Positions 16,282 through 25,020 of a stretch of 64,000 nucleotides of DNA are shown piece by piece. The stretch comes from Rohdeia mirabilis (GTDB taxonomy: Bacteria; Planctomycetota; UBA1135; GCA-002686595). Within the stretch, counting starts at the first letter, position 1. Each line of letters opens with the position of its first letter. Below the pieces are notes generated by a model. The model searched no databases, was not told the origin of the DNA, and was given only the letters and a program-made list of their open reading frames with translations. The stretch lies in assembly GCA_007750655.1 (NCBI GenBank), contig CP036290.1, positions 1,302,001 to 1,366,000 of the forward strand. The letters are read 5' to 3'. A program made the position numbers and the translations under genes.

Positions 16282-19080
16282 ATGCACGCCCCGTCCGTCC
16301 TCGCGCTCGTCCTCGCCACGTTCCTCCAACAGCCCGGGCCGGCGCCGTCCCAGGTGTGGTCGCCGACGGCCGCGCTCGTCGGGCACGCGGCCGACGCGGA
16401 CCGCGACGGTCGGACGACGCAGGCGGAGTGGATCCGCTTCGCGTCCGGTCTGCGCCTCGACTCGCGCGGCAGCTTCGACCGCGTCGAGGTCCAGGCCGCG
16501 CTCCTGCGTCCGTTGCTCGACGTGGACGGGAACGGTCGCGTCGCTCGCGCCGAGCTCGACGGCGTCCGCGCGCGCTGGGACCGGAACGGCGACGGGAACG
16601 TGGATGCGGCCGAGTTCGAGACCGGCGCGCGCGAGTTCGACGGCGAGGCGACGTTCGTCCAGGAGCTCGTCCTGCACCTGGCGGACGGCCGCACAGGTGG
16701 TGACGAGGCGCTGCGCGACGGCATCACCACGGCCGACGAGTGGCGCGCCTTCGTCGACTCCCAGCCGACCATCGCCGGCTCCGACGACCTGGTCCCGAGT
16801 TGCGTCATGACCTGGATCGCGTCGGCGGGCCGGCTCGAGTTCGCCGATCGCAACGCCTTCTCGCCCGACGTGTACCTGTTGACGCTCGCGGCCGAGCTCG
16901 ACGTGGACAAGGACGGCGCGATCCGGCCCGACGACCTCGAGGCCCTCGTCGTCGGTCTCGATGCGGACGGCGACGGCACGCTGTCGTCGGCGGAGCTCGC
17001 ACCGCCTCCCGATCCCGTCGGAGCGCGCCCGCGCTTCGAGCGTTCGGTCGAGGAGCAACGTCTCCTGCCGCCGCTCGCGCCCTTCCAACGCAACCTCTCG
17101 GACGCGTTGCTGCTGGTCGAGCGAACGGGCAAGCCGCTGCTCGTGTGCGTCAACATGGACGGCGAGAACGCTTCCGAGGAACTGGCCTGGTACCGCTACC
17201 GCGATCCGGCTTTCGCCGACCTCATGCACGGTTTCGTGTGCGTCCTCGCGTCGCCCGACCGACGTCAGCCTTTCGATCACGACGACCGCGGTCGACGCCT
17301 CGCCGACGAACGCTTCGGGCGCCTCGTGGACCGCGAGCACATCGACATCGAACCGGCGCTGTACGCGCGCTACTTCTCGGGCACGCGCGCGGCGCCGCGG
17401 CACGTCGGCGTCGCGCCCGACGGGACGATCCTCTTCGACATCTACCTGGTCCAGGACCTCGGCGTGATCGACGCCGCGCTCGCGAAGCACGGCGTGCGCG
17501 CGGACGAGCGTCCGCGACCGGCGCAGGACCTGTCGCTCGACGAGTTGCTCGCGAGCCCCGAGCACGCGCACCGCGCCCATCTCGAGGCGTACTTCGTCGA
17601 GGCCGACGTGACGCGGCGCCTGCAGCTGGTGCGCACGGCGCTCGAGCCGGCGCGGGCCGTGTGTCACCCCGAACTCGTGCGTCTCGCGCTCTTCGATCCC
17701 GACGCCCGCGTACGGACGGAAGGGGCCGCGCAGGTGGCGGCGCGACCCGGTGCCGTGACGAGCGACCTGGTGCTGCGCGCGCTGTCGCTCCACGCGCCCG
17801 ACAGCGAGGCGCACCGCGCGATCCTCGCCGGCCTGCGCCGGTTCACCGAGGTGCGGGAGGAGGCGACGGTGCCCGACGGCAGCGGCCTCGACCGCGAGTG
17901 GGCCAGGCGCGCGCTCGCCGCCCACGCCGGTGCACGAGAGGCCTCGAGCGTCGTCGATCCGAAGCGCGTGGCCGCGCGCCTCGCCGTCGCGCCCGCGGTG
18001 TCCGACACGACGGGATCGGCCGCGGACCTCGAGCCCGCGATCGCCGCACTGAAACAGGTCGAGGCCGTGCTCGACGGCGATCCGAAGGACCCCGAACTGC
18101 TCGCCTGGTACGCCGCGGCCTGTCTGCGCTGCGGGCGCGCCACCCTGGCTGGGGGCGGCAGTCCGCTGTTCTTCTTCCAGGACGCGAAGACCTACGCCGA
18201 GCGCGCGGGCGACGCCGGGCTCGCCCACCTGGCCTGGGCCCTTTGGTTGTTGAGCGACTTCGAGGGCGCCGACGCGGCGGCGGAGCGCGCGCTCCCGACC
18301 CTGCTCGACCGCGCCGAGCAACCGCTCGCGCTCGAGGTCCTGCGCGTGTTCGCGCGCACGCGCACGGCGGCGGTCTACGAAACCATCGGCGCGAACGCGA
18401 AGCTGCGAGGGGAGCTCGTGGCCGACGTGCTCGCGGCGCACCGCGCGATCGAGCTGTACCCGTCCGCATCCACCGCCGACGCGCTCGAGCGCATCTCGTT
18501 CCTCGGCGCACTCGAGCTGTGGCGCGACCAGTCCGCCGCCGTCGAAGCGGCCGTGCGGCGCGATCCGGCCTCGGCCGATCTGCACGCCTGGCTGCGTTCG
18601 GTCGTCCTGCGCGACGCGGGTTCGCGGGGCATGGCCGACGCCTACGCCCGTCTCGAGGACGACCTGGAAGGAGTGGCTGTGGCGCGCTGGTACCACGGCG
18701 TCGCCGAACTCTTCGCCGCCGAGCACGCCGTGCGGGTGCGCGACACCGCCGCGGCGCTCGAGGCCTACGAGGCCTGTGTCCGCGTCTTCGAGGCAGCCGT
18801 CGCGAGCGAGCCGGCCTACGTGGGGTCGGCCGCGCACTACGCCGCGCTCGCGCGGGCCGGAGCCGCCCGGATCCTGGTCGACGCCGGCCGCTTCGAGGCG
18901 TCCGTGGCGGCTCTCGAACGGGCCTTCGAGCGCGCGCTCGACGCGCCGGCCGCTCTGGACTCGCGCGACGGCCTCGGAACCACCCCGCGCGAGGCCGTCG
19001 CCCTGGTCCGCGCGCACCTCGTGGCCGAAGGGGCGGACGCCGCGCTGATCGAGCGCCTGTACGCGTTGGACGCTGGATAG
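16282..19080 (+). CDS. Exported EF-hand, thioredoxin-like and repeat protein
   Basis: 932 aa. Short signal peptide (MHAPSVLALVLATFLQQ). At least five EF-hand-like calcium loops: DADRDGRTTQAE (about 38), DVDGNGRVARAE (about 79), DRNGDGNVDAAE (about 100), DVDKDGAIRPDD (about 208) and DADGDGTLSSAE (about 228). Residues 275-360 look thioredoxin-like (GKPLLVCVNMDG, then FVCVLASPD) but with no CxxC, so not a simple redox enzyme. The C-terminal 500 residues are helical HEAT/TPR-type repeats rich in Ala, Glu and Leu. Probably periplasmic or surface-bound and calcium-stabilised. It sits between two VWA genes, which suggests a shared role. Function unknown. Confidence 0.75.
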   Translation: MHAPSVLALVLATFLQQPGPAPSQVWSPTAALVGHAADADRDGRTTQAEWIRFASGLRLDSRGSFDRVEVQAALLRPLLDVDGNGRVARAELDGVRARWDRNGDGNVDAAEFETGAREFDGEATFVQELVLHLADGRTGGDEALRDGITTADEWRAFVDSQPTIAGSDDLVPSCVMTWIASAGRLEFADRNAFSPDVYLLTLAAELDVDKDGAIRPDDLEALVVGLDADGDGTLSSAELAPPPDPVGARPRFERSVEEQRLLPPLAPFQRNLSDALLLVERTGKPLLVCVNMDGENASEELAWYRYRDPAFADLMHGFVCVLASPDRRQPFDHDDRGRRLADERFGRLVDREHIDIEPALYARYFSGTRAAPRHVGVAPDGTILFDIYLVQDLGVIDAALAKHGVRADERPRPAQDLSLDELLASPEHAHRAHLEAYFVEADVTRRLQLVRTALEPARAVCHPELVRLALFDPDARVRTEGAAQVAARPGAVTSDLVLRALSLHAPDSEAHRAILAGLRRFTEVREEATVPDGSGLDREWARRALAAHAGAREASSVVDPKRVAARLAVAPAVSDTTGSAADLEPAIAALKQVEAVLDGDPKDPELLAWYAAACLRCGRATLAGGGSPLFFFQDAKTYAERAGDAGLAHLAWALWLLSDFEGADAAAERALPTLLDRAEQPLALEVLRVFARTRTAAVYETIGANAKLRGELVADVLAAHRAIELYPSASTADALERISFLGALELWRDQSAAVEAAVRRDPASADLHAWLRSVVLRDAGSRGMADAYARLEDDLEGVAVARWYHGVAELFAAEHAVRVRDTAAALEAYEACVRVFEAAVASEPAYVGSAAHYAALARAGAARILVDAGRFEASVAALERAFERALDAPAALDSRDGLGTTPREAVALVRAHLVAEGADAALIERLYALDAG

Positions 19081-19404
19081 GGGCCAGCGCCGTGCGCGCC
19101 GGCGACCCTCTCTGCTGGTTCGACGGCGATGGACCGAGCGGGCGCAGCGGGCGTTCGATCCCGTTCCGGGCCGCACGCGGACCGATCCTCCCGCGAGGGT
19201 GGACGCCAACCCTCGACCCGCCGACGCCACACCGGGCCCGAACGGGCTCGGGGCGGGCGGTAGGTCCACGAGACCCTCCCGGGTAGCGCTGGAGACGGGA
19301 TTTCGGTCCTGCGAGCCGCCCGGCGCGAGCGTCGACGGACCCGACGAGCCCGCACCGCTATCATCGGACCCGCCCATTCCCACCGACCTCGACCGAGGCC
19401 CTCG
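19081..19404. other. Intergenic region, 324 bp
   Basis: Between two plus-strand genes for exported proteins. No credible ORF. A TATCAT hexamer at 19359-19364, 40 nt before the next ATG, is a possible -10 element. Otherwise I see nothing. Confidence 0.5.
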
Positions 19405-21120
19405 ATGCTCCAGACCTCCTTCGCCGCTCTCGCCCTTCTCGGATCGCTCGTCGCTGCGCCGAGCACCACGCCCGCCGACGCTCGAACGGCGGAGCAGCCC
19501 CGTGCCGTGCTCGCTCCCGAGCCGGCACCCGCGAGCTCCGCGACCCAGGAGGTGGACGAGTTCGCCAAGGCGAAGGCGCGCTACGAGGAGTACCTGCGAC
19601 GCCTGCCGCTCTTGATGCACACGCGCGGTCGCGAAGCCCTCGCGGCCACCCGGGACATGCGCGCGCTGGAGATCCTCGCGCAGAGCTACGCGAGCCCGGT
19701 CGCACCCAAGGAGCAGGTGCGCTACCTCATCGCGGCGATCTGCTTCCGGGCCTTCAAGGGGCACGACCACGTCGATCGTTGGATCCAGTGGCGCCTCGAC
19801 AACGACGCGGACCGCGACGCCTACCTCTGGTACCGCTCGCTGCTGCTCGAGATCCGCGACCGCGGGCCCGAGTCGGCGCTCGAGGTTCTCGACGATCCGA
19901 AGCGGTCGATCGTTCTGCGCGCCACGGCGCTGCGAGCGCTGGCGGATTCGCGGGCGCCGGTCGCCACCGAACGCATTCCCGTCCTGTGCGCCGAGATGCC
20001 CAAGAAGGGGGAGGAGCAGGCGCTCTTCATCGGAGCGATGGGGCGCGCGCTGCTGTCCCAGAAGGGCGCGCTCGGGAACGACGACTTCGATCGCGCGGCC
20101 ATGGCCTACGCGCAGCTGCTCGACCCCGAGAACAAGTTGGAGGAGATCGCGGCGCTGACGATCGCGCGCTACCTGGGCGACACGCTCGGCGTCGATCAGC
20201 TGTACCTCGAATCCGGGCCGTGGCTGCAGAAGATCAAGGCGAAGAGCGCCGCGGCGGAACTCGGCGGAGGTGCGAGCGCCAGCCACACCGTCACCGGCCC
20301 GAGCTTCTTCGGTCTCGAGGCCACCGGCAAGCGCGTGGTGTACGTCATCGACATGTCGAACTCGATGTGCAAGCCGATCGACGTGGCGATCAAGCCGCGC
20401 GGTCCCGTGACGGGCGGCAAGGAGAAGAAGAAGAAGAAGGGCGACCTGCCCACGGTGGACGACATCCCCTGGAACAAGGTCAACAACCGCTTCGACCTGG
20501 CGCGCGAGCACCTGAAGATCTCGCTCCAACGCCTGGACAAGGAGAAGGAGTTCGCCGTGATCTGGTTCGGGACCGAGGCGCACCTGATGGAGTCGACCCC
20601 GGGCATGACCAAGGCGTCCAAGGGCGCCGTGACCAAGGTCGTCAAGGAGCTCGACTCGATCTTCCCGGGGCCGGCGACGACGGACGCTCCGGACGGCGAG
20701 CTGCGCGGAGCGACGAACCTGCACGGCGGCATCCGGCGCGCGTTCCAGGTCCGCTCGCGCGGCATCGCCGAGAACGAGGAGTACATCGACACCAAGGCGC
20801 TGCTCGAAGGGGCCGACACGATCTTCGTCCTGTCCGACGGCGACCCGACCTGGGACGACTGGGACATGCACGACAAGAACTACGGCGAGGACAACGTGGT
20901 CCACGACGTGGAGTCGAAGGTCGCGGCGCCCGACACGGAGCGACTGCACTACCACGGTCCGTACGTGATGCGGACCAACCTGCTCGACGACATCGAGCGC
21001 CTGACGCTGTTCCGCGACGTCGAGATCCACTGCATCGGGATCGGCGAGGCGGACATGCGCCTGCTCGAGGACATCGCACGCATCGGCCTGGGCGGCAAGG
21101 CCCACCGCGTGGGCGACTGA
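19405..21120 (+). CDS. Exported VWA domain protein with helical N-terminal half
   Basis: 571 aa. Signal peptide MLQTSFAALALLGSLVAAPS. Residues 50-270 are helical, HEAT-like (ALEVLDDPKRSIVLRATALR). The VWA domain starts around residue 305 with VVYVIDMSNSM, a DxSxS MIDAS. Directly after it is an insertion with a Lys-only run (KEKKKKKGD) before the next helix (RFDLAREHLKISL), unusual for the fold. Further motifs are FAVIWFGTEAHLM and TIFVLSDGDPTWDDWD. The C-terminus IHCIGIGEADMRLLEDIARI completes the fold. Probably a secreted or periplasmic binding protein; it resembles VWA proteins common in planctomycetes. A strong hairpin follows at 21164-21198. Confidence 0.82.
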   Translation: MLQTSFAALALLGSLVAAPSTTPADARTAEQPRAVLAPEPAPASSATQEVDEFAKAKARYEEYLRRLPLLMHTRGREALAATRDMRALEILAQSYASPVAPKEQVRYLIAAICFRAFKGHDHVDRWIQWRLDNDADRDAYLWYRSLLLEIRDRGPESALEVLDDPKRSIVLRATALRALADSRAPVATERIPVLCAEMPKKGEEQALFIGAMGRALLSQKGALGNDDFDRAAMAYAQLLDPENKLEEIAALTIARYLGDTLGVDQLYLESGPWLQKIKAKSAAAELGGGASASHTVTGPSFFGLEATGKRVVYVIDMSNSMCKPIDVAIKPRGPVTGGKEKKKKKGDLPTVDDIPWNKVNNRFDLAREHLKISLQRLDKEKEFAVIWFGTEAHLMESTPGMTKASKGAVTKVVKELDSIFPGPATTDAPDGELRGATNLHGGIRRAFQVRSRGIAENEEYIDTKALLEGADTIFVLSDGDPTWDDWDMHDKNYGEDNVVHDVESKVAAPDTERLHYHGPYVMRTNLLDDIERLTLFRDVEIHCIGIGEADMRLLEDIARIGLGGKAHRVGD

Positions 21121-21163
21121 GAGCGACCGGCGCCGAAGTGGCGCCACGTTCGACCTGGTCGAC

Positions 21164-21198
21164 GCGCGGGCGTCCGGTGCTGCACCGGGCGCCCGCGC
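21164..21198 (+). terminator. Terminator hairpin after the second VWA gene
   Basis: 16-bp stem (21164-21179 with 21183-21198), one U-G wobble, loop CTG. It starts 44 bp after the stop. No T-tract. Confidence 0.6.
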
Positions 21199-21270
21199 TC
21201 GTGGCAACGGCTGGTCGACCGCTCGCGCGAAGGGGCACGGCGACGCAGGGACCGCCGCGAGCGATCGGTC

Positions 21271-21276
21271 TAGGCT
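21271..21276 (+). promoter_or_regulatory. Possible -10 element (TAGGCT) of the sulfotransferase-like gene
   Basis: TAGGCT, 38 nt before the ATG at 21315 and just after the terminator hairpin of the previous gene. The same hexamer occurs upstream of the first VWA gene and of the subtilase gene. -35 is weak (GGGACC). Confidence 0.3.
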
Positions 21277-21314
21277 GCCCGTCTCGAACGCGGACACACC
21301 GAACCGATCACGCC

Positions 21315-23171
21315 ATGTTGCACCTCACCGCCTCGCTCCTCGGACTGCCGTTCCTCGTCGGAACGCCGGTACTCGCTGCCACCCAGGAGCCCGCGCCGCC
21401 GCGCCCGGGCGCCGAGCGACCGGTGACCGAGGCGCGGCCGGACGACGGACGCGTCGGCACGCTCGCGCTGCGCACCGCCGCCGCCTACGACGGCTACACG
21501 CTCGTCAGCCCGCTCCAGTCGACGAGCACCTTCCTGCTCGATCTCGACGGACGCGCCGTCCACCGCTGGGAGTGCGGCGTCCCGCCCGGGAACTCGGCCT
21601 ATCTGCTCGACGACGGGCGCCTGTTGCGGACGGGGCGTGTCAGCAACGACCACATGGGCGGCGGAGGCCAGGGCGGACGGATCCAGGAGTGGACCTGGGA
21701 CGGCGATCTGGTCTGGGACTACGAGTTGAGTTCCGAGCGCTACCTCGCGCACCACGACATCGCACCGCTCGCGAACGGCAACGTGCTCGCGATCGCCTGG
21801 GAGCGACTCGACGCCGATCGCGCCCGCGCGCTCGGACGCGATCCCGAGCACGTCACGGAGGAGGACGGCTTCTGGGTGGACGTGGTTCTCGAACTGAAGC
21901 CCGACGGACTCGACGGCGCCGAGGTGGTCTGGAAGTGGAGCAGCGCCGACCACCTGGTCCAGGACCTCCATCCGGAGCTCGAGGGGTACGGCGACGTGCC
22001 CGCGAACGTGGGGCGGATCGACGTGAACGCCGACCACCGCCGGGATCGGCCGCTGACGGCGGAGGAACGTGAACGAGCGCGGCTGCAGCGCGAACGCATG
22101 GAAGCGCTCGGCTACATCGACACGTCGCTGGACGGCAACGCCGAGCGCGACACGGGCGGCGACCACGACGGGGGCATGGGCGGCGACTGGCTGCACACGA
22201 ACTCGATCGACCACCACCCCGAACTCGACCTGATCCTCTTGTCGGTGCGCTCGCTCGGCGAAGTCTGGGTCATCGACCACTCGACGACCGCGGACGAGGC
22301 GCGTGGCTCGAGCGGTGGCCGGTTCGGGCGCGGCGGCGAGCTCTTGTTCCGCTGGGGCAATCCGCGTGTCCACGGGCACGGCACCGACGCCGACCGACAG
22401 CTCTTCGGTCAGCACGACGCGCGTTGGATCGAGGGCGCGGTGGTGGACGAGGAGAGCGGCGCACGCGACCTGCGGATGCTCGTCTTCAACAACGGCTCGG
22501 GACGTCCGGACGGCAGCTACGCGACCGTCGAGGAGCTCGTGCTGCCGTTCGACCCAACGACGGGCTTCGAGCGCGAGGACGGCGAGCCCTTCGAACCCGA
22601 GGAGCCCGCGTGGATCTTCGGTGCGCGCGAGGACCAGCGTTTCGAGGCCGACTTCATCTCCGGCGCCCAGCGGCTTCCCAACGGCTCGACGCTCGTGTGC
22701 GCGGGTCCGACGGGGCGCCTGTTCGAGGTCGATCGCGAGGGCCGCGTGCTGTGGGACTTCACCAGCGCCCTGGGCGGGGACGCACCGACCGGGCGACCCG
22801 GACGCGGCCAGGGCCGGCGCGGGCCCGGAGGCGGCCCTCCGCGGGGTGGACCGCCGAACGGTGGACCCCCCGATGGTGGCCCGCCGCGCGGCGCGCCTCC
22901 CGGTCGGGACGGTCAGGACCGCGGCGGACCGGGCGGCGGTGGACCGGGCGGCATGGGGACCGGTGCGCTGTTCCGCGGGACGCGCCTCGCCGCGGACCAC
23001 CCGGCCTTCGTGGGGCGCGAGCTCGCACCCATCGAAGTGGAGCTGCCGCGCCCGAACGCCGGTCCGCAGGGGCGCCCCGAGCCGAACGACGGGGGACCGC
23101 CTCCGCGCCCGGTGCCGCCGGACGTGCCACCGAGCGCGGGCGACGGCGCGGACGCCTCAGGCGGCGCGTGA
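21315..23171 (+). CDS. Aryl-sulfate sulfotransferase-like exported protein (ASST family)
   Basis: 618 aa with a signal peptide (MLHLTASLLGLPFLVGTPVLA). ASST landmarks: an N-terminal TFLLDLDGRAVHRWE, LAHHDIAPLANGNVLAI near 143-158, WLHTNSIDHHPELDLILLS near 293-311, and QHDARWIEG near 365, which hold the conserved His residues of the beta-propeller fold. Family enzymes move sulfate between phenolic donors and acceptors without PAPS, outside the cytoplasm. A low-complexity Gly/Pro stretch (about residues 495-555, repeats of GGPP) is inserted before the C-terminal FVGRELAPIEVELP and is atypical. The last 15 bp overlap the convergent GT2 gene. A secreted sulfatase is encoded 7 kb upstream, so sulfur-ester chemistry may be a local theme (inference). 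Confidence 0.78.
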   Translation: MLHLTASLLGLPFLVGTPVLAATQEPAPPRPGAERPVTEARPDDGRVGTLALRTAAAYDGYTLVSPLQSTSTFLLDLDGRAVHRWECGVPPGNSAYLLDDGRLLRTGRVSNDHMGGGGQGGRIQEWTWDGDLVWDYELSSERYLAHHDIAPLANGNVLAIAWERLDADRARALGRDPEHVTEEDGFWVDVVLELKPDGLDGAEVVWKWSSADHLVQDLHPELEGYGDVPANVGRIDVNADHRRDRPLTAEERERARLQRERMEALGYIDTSLDGNAERDTGGDHDGGMGGDWLHTNSIDHHPELDLILLSVRSLGEVWVIDHSTTADEARGSSGGRFGRGGELLFRWGNPRVHGHGTDADRQLFGQHDARWIEGAVVDEESGARDLRMLVFNNGSGRPDGSYATVEELVLPFDPTTGFEREDGEPFEPEEPAWIFGAREDQRFEADFISGAQRLPNGSTLVCAGPTGRLFEVDREGRVLWDFTSALGGDAPTGRPGRGQGRRGPGGGPPRGGPPNGGPPDGGPPRGAPPGRDGQDRGGPGGGGPGGMGTGALFRGTRLAADHPAFVGRELAPIEVELPRPNAGPQGRPEPNDGGPPPRPVPPDVPPSAGDGADASGGA

Positions 23172-24236
23172 ACGCAGGCGGTCGAGCCCGGCCAGGCTGG
23201 GACCGTGGTTCGGCGCGAACTCGAGCGCGCGGCCGAACCAGGCGCGCGCGTCCTCGGTCCGCCCCAGGACCTCGGCCATCACGCCGAGGTTGTGGGCGGG
23301 CGCGACCGTGCTCGACGCGGGGTCGTGCGGGCCTCCGTCGGGCTGCCCGCCGGCCAGCGCCAGGCACTCGGTGAAGCCGCGCCGGGCGTGTTCCAGGTGC
23401 CCGATGTCCAGCGCCAGGAGCGCGGCCACGAACTGGGTGTCGGAGCGATCCGCACACCGCCGCGCCCAGGGCTCGACGAGCCGGAGCGCCTCGGTCGACC
23501 GCTCGAGGCCGCGCAGGCAGTACGCGAGGCTCTCGACCAGGTGGGGGGCGAACGAGCACTCGTCGCCACCGAGCTCCAGCGCGCGCTCGAACGCGGCGCG
23601 CGCCTCCTCGTGACTCCCGCCCGCGTGGAGCGTGCGACCGAGCTGGTACCAGGCGTACTCGTCGTCGGGCCGTTCGCTCAGCTCGAGCTCGAGGAGCTCG
23701 CGGTAGCGCTCGGTCTTCTGCCGCTCGACCATCACGTCCTCGGCGTATCCGAGGTGTCGCACCACGATCCCGAGGTCCTCGCGCAGCGGTTCGCCGAGGG
23801 CGAAGACCACCTGTTCGTGCACGCGACCGCGGAACTGGTGCAGACCGTCCAACGGGACGAGGCGGGTGATCGAACTCTGCGAGCCACCGGGTTCGTTCAC
23901 GATCCGCACCCGTCCCGACCAGCCGGGGTGTCGAGCGACGAAGGCGTCGATGCGTTCGCGCGCCGCTTCGCCGTCGACGAGCCGCTCGTCGGCGTCGAGG
24001 ATCAGGGCGTGCGTGCCCGTGGCCATCTCGAGGCTCGCGTTGCGCGCGGCCGCGAAGTTGTTCTTCCAGGCCACGTGCACCACGCGCGCTCCGTGTTCGT
24101 GGGCGATCTCGACGGTCCGGTCCGTCGACCCGGTGTCGACCACCACGATCTCGTCCACGTGGTCCCGCGCCGACTCGAGGCACTCGTCGATGAACGCCTC
24201 CTCGTCGCGGGCAATGATGCACAGGCTCAGTCGCAT
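23157..24236 (-). CDS. GT2 glycosyltransferase with C-terminal TPR region
   Basis: 359 aa, cytosolic. The start at 24236 gives MRLSLCIIARDEEAFIDECL, the exact beginning of the GT2 fold; upstream in-frame sequence is noise. Nucleotide-sugar site VVVDTGSTDRT (Asp34) and the metal-binding DAD (81-83) in LILDADERL are present. RFRGRVHEQV in the 160s is the acceptor-side motif of this subgroup. From about 190 on there are TPR-like helix pairs (YAWYQLGRTLHAGG, EEARAAFERALELG, AHNLGVMAEVLG). This GT2-TPR architecture is common among SunS-like or glycan glycosyltransferases; the acceptor is unknown. It is tail-to-tail with the ASST-like gene with a 15-bp overlap. Confidence 0.9.
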   Translation of the reverse strand: MRLSLCIIARDEEAFIDECLESARDHVDEIVVVDTGSTDRTVEIAHEHGARVVHVAWKNNFAAARNASLEMATGTHALILDADERLVDGEAARERIDAFVARHPGWSGRVRIVNEPGGSQSSITRLVPLDGLHQFRGRVHEQVVFALGEPLREDLGIVVRHLGYAEDVMVERQKTERYRELLELELSERPDDEYAWYQLGRTLHAGGSHEEARAAFERALELGGDECSFAPHLVESLAYCLRGLERSTEALRLVEPWARRCADRSDTQFVAALLALDIGHLEHARRGFTECLALAGGQPDGGPHDPASSTVAPAHNLGVMAEVLGRTEDARAWFGRALEFAPNHGPSLAGLDRLRSRAA

Positions 24237-24557
24237 GCGCACCGAATCGGCCGTTCCCGACGGGTTCCCGCTGGAGGAGAGCGGCCACCGGGGCAAATGC
24301 GAGATCGAAGCCCGGGCAGGGAAGGGGGGCCGGGAAAGAACTTCCAGGGGCCGCCGCCGCCGTCCGCGGGAGTCGAGCACGGCCCGCGCCCCTCCGGCGC
24401 CCACCGTCGAAGCGCAAGTCGTTGGGGACCACGCGCTTGAGCCTCCACATGGAGGACGACCCGACCTCACCGGAATGGGGGGCTAGCTTTCGATCGAAGG
24501 GATCAGCGGTGGCTCGGGCCAACCGCGTTCGCCGGACCCACACCACCGAGCACCGAC
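24237..24557. other. Divergent intergenic region, 321 bp
   Basis: Separates the GT2 gene (minus) from the small PEP-CTERM-like gene (plus). No credible ORF. It contains a TAGCTT hexamer at 24484-24489 in a GGGGGGCTAGC context, 68 nt before the plus-strand ATG, a possible -10 element without a clear -35. Confidence 0.5.
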
Positions 24558-24941
24558 ATGAAGTTCACCTCCACCGCCGCCATCCTCGTTCTCTCCGCCG
24601 CACTCGCCACGCCCGCTCACGCCTCCAACGGATGGGGCGGCTGGAGTGGATGGGGGGGCTGGAACTCGCCCTGGGGCGGCTGGAGCGGCGGTTGGGGCAA
24701 CCACGACGACGACGACAACGGCGGCTGGGGCGGCGGTTGGGGCAACCACCACGACGATCTGGACGGCGACTACTGCGACGACGACGACAACGGCGGTTGG
24801 GGTGGATGGGACGACGACTGCGAAGTCACCCCGCCCGCGCCGTCCGGCGTCCCCGAGATCGACGCCAACCTCCTCGGTACGGGCCTGCTGCTCCTGGTCG
24901 GCGGCGGACTGGTCCTGACTTCGCGCGGTCGACTGAGCTGA
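24558..24941 (+). CDS. Small exported Gly/Trp/Asp-rich protein with PEP-CTERM-like (VPEID) sorting tail
   Basis: 127 aa. Signal peptide MKFTSTAAILVLSAALATPAHA (cleavage near 22). The mature part (23-95) is made of GGW/GGWG blocks alternating with acidic runs (HDDDDN, YCDDDD) and has two Cys. The C-terminal 30 residues (98-127) form a tripartite sorting signal: VPEIDA, a hydrophobic helix LLGTGLLLLVGGGLVLT, then Arg (SRGRLS). This matches PEP-CTERM/VPEID-CTERM logic: export, then processing by an exosortase. Exosortase and processing genes are not in the window. Likely a surface or extracellular-matrix protein; the acidic runs could bind cations. Identity beyond architecture is unknown. Confidence 0.75.
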   Translation: MKFTSTAAILVLSAALATPAHASNGWGGWSGWGGWNSPWGGWSGGWGNHDDDDNGGWGGGWGNHHDDLDGDYCDDDDNGGWGGWDDDCEVTPPAPSGVPEIDANLLGTGLLLLVGGGLVLTSRGRLS

Positions 24942-24977
24942 TCCCTCGAAGCCGCTCCGACGGCGAACTCGCGAACT

Positions 24978-25016
24978 CGACGGCCCGTGCGATCCATCCG
25001 ATCGCACGGGCCGTCG
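24978..25016. terminator. Bidirectional terminator hairpin
   Basis: Perfect 16-bp stem (24978-24993 with 25001-25016), 7-nt loop, between the stops of the sorting-tail gene (24941) and the convergent Gfo/Idh-like gene (25021). Confidence 0.7.
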
Positions 25017-25020
25017 CGCG

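Noticed and set aside
15751..21297. 1848-codon minus-strand frame
   Set aside because: Antisense to three genes with signal peptides and motifs; Val/Arg/Gly-rich shadow produced by third-position GC.
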